A stretch of 6,953 nucleotides of DNA from NCBI GenBank assembly GCA_030613835.1, contig JAUWLH010000080.1:1-6953 (forward strand). Direction: 5' to 3'. Made by a program: the position numbers and the translations under genes. The notes under the pieces were generated by a model, which ran no database searches, had not been told where the DNA came from, and saw only the letters and a list, made by a program, of their open reading frames with translations. Below, one piece after another: positions 5,899 to 6,953 of this stretch (its first letter is position 1; each line of letters opens with the position of its first letter). The stretch comes from Candidatus Bathyarchaeota archaeon. Its GTDB lineage: Archaea > Thermoproteota > Bathyarchaeia > TCS64.

Positions 5899-5920
5899 CG
5901 GGGGTTAGATGTAAACCCCG
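5899..5920 (+). repeat. Hairpin-forming CGGGG...CCCCG inverted repeat
   Basis: CGGGG pairs with CCCCG. The stem can extend by TT/AA across a G-A mismatch around an AGATGT loop, or alternatively form as GGGGTT/AACCCC. No T-tract follows, so it is a poor terminator for the tRNA transcript. It lies about 84 bases before the aldolase start and upstream of its TATA box. Confidence 0.4.
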
Positions 5921-5958
5921 CATATATGGCAAGTATACACACCAGATAAACATCCCAA

Positions 5959-5967
5959 TTTATTTAT
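5959..5967 (+). promoter_or_regulatory. TATA box and Shine-Dalgarno of the DapA-family gene
   Basis: TTTATTTAT centred near 5963 predicts a transcript start around 5988-5990. The Shine-Dalgarno GAGGT at 5991-5995 ends eight bases before the ATG at 6004. Unlike the core genes in this window, which look leaderless at the head of their operons, this gene seems to use a short leader with a ribosome binding site. Confidence 0.45.
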
Positions 5968-6003
5968 TACCTAAATAAGTTTGATTATTAGAGGTTCTAC
6001 TAG

Positions 6004-6891
6004 ATGAAGAAACTATATGGGGTAGTTCCCCCAATGACAACTCCTTTTGATGAAAATGAAGAAATAGACTATAAACTATTGAAACAAGACGTAGAATACC
6101 TTGTTGGAAAAGCAAACGTTCACGGATTAGCGATAGGTGGAAGTACTGGCGAAGGGTATTCATTTAGTACTAAGGAACTTCGCTCTGCTATTGAGACCAC
6201 AATAGAAACAGTCAGGGGAAGAGTTCCAGTTATTGCGGGAATCATTGTTGATAGTACAAGGCAGGCTGTAGAGAGGGCAAAAGCATTACAAGACCTTGAA
6301 GTAGACGCCTTACAGATTACACCAGTCCATTATCTCTTTAAACCAACTGATGAGATGATGTATCAATATTTCAAAACTATATCTGAAACAGTCGATATTC
6401 CAATCCTGATTTATAATGTTATTCCGTGGAGCTATTGCTCACCAGAACTATTGATTAAGATAATTACTGAATTAGAAGGAGTAGTGGGTGTAAAACAAAG
6501 TGCTAGCGACGTGAAACTACTTGCAGATCTGATTCTTGGATTAGAAGATAGAGGTACAATATTCACAGCTGTTGACGCTTTACTTTACCCAAGTTACGCA
6601 CTTGGAGCACATGGTTCAATTGCAGCTATTTTATCAGCTGTTCCAGAATTATGTGTAAGACAGTGGAATCAAGTGGTGCAAGGAGATCATATTGGTGCTC
6701 TGGAATCTCATAATAAGCTCTTGATGATTTGGAATGCGTTGTCTGCTGATAATCTACCTGCTAATGTTCGATATGCGATGGAGCTTCAAGGTAGGCCTGG
6801 TGGAAAGCCGAGATCTCCTATGCCGTATAGCTCTCAAGAGCAAAAAGACCAAATAAAGATGGCTTTGAAGCAAACAGGAATTATTTCCTGA
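6004..6891 (+). CDS. Dihydrodipicolinate synthase/N-acetylneuraminate lyase (DapA) family aldolase
   Basis: A 295-aa class I aldolase-type TIM barrel of the usual family length. The N-terminal LYGVVPPMTTPFDENEEID and GGSTGEG (residues 45-51) form the carboxylate-binding signature. Tyr137 in IYNVIPWS is the family's catalytic tyrosine, and Lys164 in GVVGVKQS is the Schiff-base lysine, so the enzyme looks active. The C-terminal GRPGGKPRSP motif is also typical. Members condense or cleave pyruvate with an aldehyde (lysine pathway, sialic acid, keto-deoxy-sugar or hydroxyproline breakdown). The substrate-deciding residues do not let me choose, and with no other lysine genes nearby I do not call it dapA. 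Codon use is strikingly AT-rich compared with the rest of the window, and the gene is bracketed by tRNA-Pro end repeats, indicating transfer. The ATG at 6004 has GAGGT eight bases upstream. Confidence 0.92.
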   Translation: MKKLYGVVPPMTTPFDENEEIDYKLLKQDVEYLVGKANVHGLAIGGSTGEGYSFSTKELRSAIETTIETVRGRVPVIAGIIVDSTRQAVERAKALQDLEVDALQITPVHYLFKPTDEMMYQYFKTISETVDIPILIYNVIPWSYCSPELLIKIITELEGVVGVKQSASDVKLLADLILGLEDRGTIFTAVDALLYPSYALGAHGSIAAILSAVPELCVRQWNQVVQGDHIGALESHNKLLMIWNALSADNLPANVRYAMELQGRPGGKPRSPMPYSSQEQKDQIKMALKQTGIIS

Positions 6892-6905
6892 TCCCTTTTT
6901 TCAGG
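6887..6905 (+). terminator. Terminator-like T-run with small inverted repeat after the DapA-family gene
   Basis: CCTGA (6887-6891, including the stop codon TGA) and TCAGG (6901-6905) form an inverted repeat around TCCCTTTTT. The T-run at 6896-6901 is the usual signal for archaeal RNA polymerase termination. It lies 13 bases before the distal repeat copy, so the gene and its signals fit neatly inside the repeats. Confidence 0.5.
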
Positions 6906-6918
6906 CTCACATCTTAGA

Positions 6919-6940
6919 TTCAATTCTCGCCGCTCCCACC
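6919..6940 (+). repeat. attR-like distal copy of the tRNA-Pro 3' end
   Basis: TTCAATTCTCGCCG, then C, then TCCCACC. It is identical to the tRNA copy except C6933 in place of G5751, which would break an acceptor-stem pair. The sequence upstream does not resemble the rest of a tRNA, so this is a free-standing 3' fragment and not a second tRNA gene. The last base of CCA is also replaced by C (6941). It lies 13 bases from the right edge of the window. Confidence 0.8.
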
Positions 6941-6953
6941 CACTCAATCACCT

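Larger units (their letters stand above)
5737..6940 (+). mobile_element. Putative tRNA-Pro-integrated mini-element carrying one DapA-family gene
   Basis: About 1.2 kb is bounded by a near-perfect direct repeat of the tRNA-Pro 3' end. Inside are two short hairpins and a single AT-rich aldolase-family gene with its own promoter and terminator-like end. Two hand-counted 60-base lines inside the gene are 32% and 38% G+C, against 50% and 60% for two lines in cca and the kinase gene. Direct repeats, tRNA target and foreign composition together indicate lateral acquisition by site-specific integration. No integrase, replication gene or fragment of one is visible. The segment may therefore be a satellite or cassette moved in trans, a deletion-shrunken element, or one unit of a larger array continuing to the right of the window. 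Confidence 0.6.

Noticed and set aside
6901..6953. A second tRNA gene at the right edge
   Set aside because: Only the T-loop to acceptor end is present. The upstream bases form no T-stem 5' strand, anticodon arm or acceptor 5' strand, and there is a mismatch in the acceptor part.
1..6953. CRISPR array, insertion sequence or rRNA
   Set aside because: No regularly spaced repeats, transposase motifs or rRNA signatures were seen on either strand.

Overview
The window looks archaeal, probably from the TACK/Thermoproteota side. The evidence is a class I (archaeal-type) CCA-adding enzyme, a UPF0200/UPF0201 gene pair, a COG2112-type atypical protein kinase, frequent TTG starts, AGG/ATA-rich codon use, and TATA boxes placed about 25-30 bp upstream of start codons (leaderless transcription). 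I cannot name a genus.

Layout. Positions 1-1574 (minus strand) form a tight operon: a radical SAM activase, then a UPF0200 P-loop kinase, then a UPF0201 protein that runs off the left edge. Consecutive genes overlap by 7 and 20 bases. Next, also on the minus strand, is a DMT-family (EamA) membrane transporter (1617-2486) with its own promoter. A short divergent promoter region (2487-2564) separates it from a plus-strand RNA-metabolism operon: thpR (RNA 2',3'-cyclic phosphodiesterase/ligase), cca (tRNA CCA-adding enzyme) and a COG2112-like protein kinase (2565-5283).

From 5270 onward the window changes from core to accessory DNA. A decayed minus-strand fragment resembling the C-terminal Fe-S part of a reductive dehalogenase lies against the end of the kinase gene. 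It is followed by an intact tRNA-Pro(GGG) gene with encoded CCA (5683-5759).

The most interesting structure follows. The last 22 bases of the tRNA region (T-loop through CC) reappear with one mismatch at 6919-6940. The two copies flank about 1.2 kb holding two small hairpins and one visibly AT-rich gene, a dihydrodipicolinate synthase/N-acetylneuraminate lyase (DapA) family aldolase, with its own promoter, Shine-Dalgarno site and terminator-like end. This is the signature of a tRNA-targeted integration, with the tRNA copy as attL-like and the distal copy as attR-like. No integrase is visible, so the segment may be a minimal one-gene cassette mobilised in trans, or the remnant of a larger element.

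Functionally, the left half supplies housekeeping RNA and nucleotide functions (RNA end processing, CCA addition, kinase signalling, a radical SAM activase). The right edge is a tRNA-associated site of gene gain and loss.
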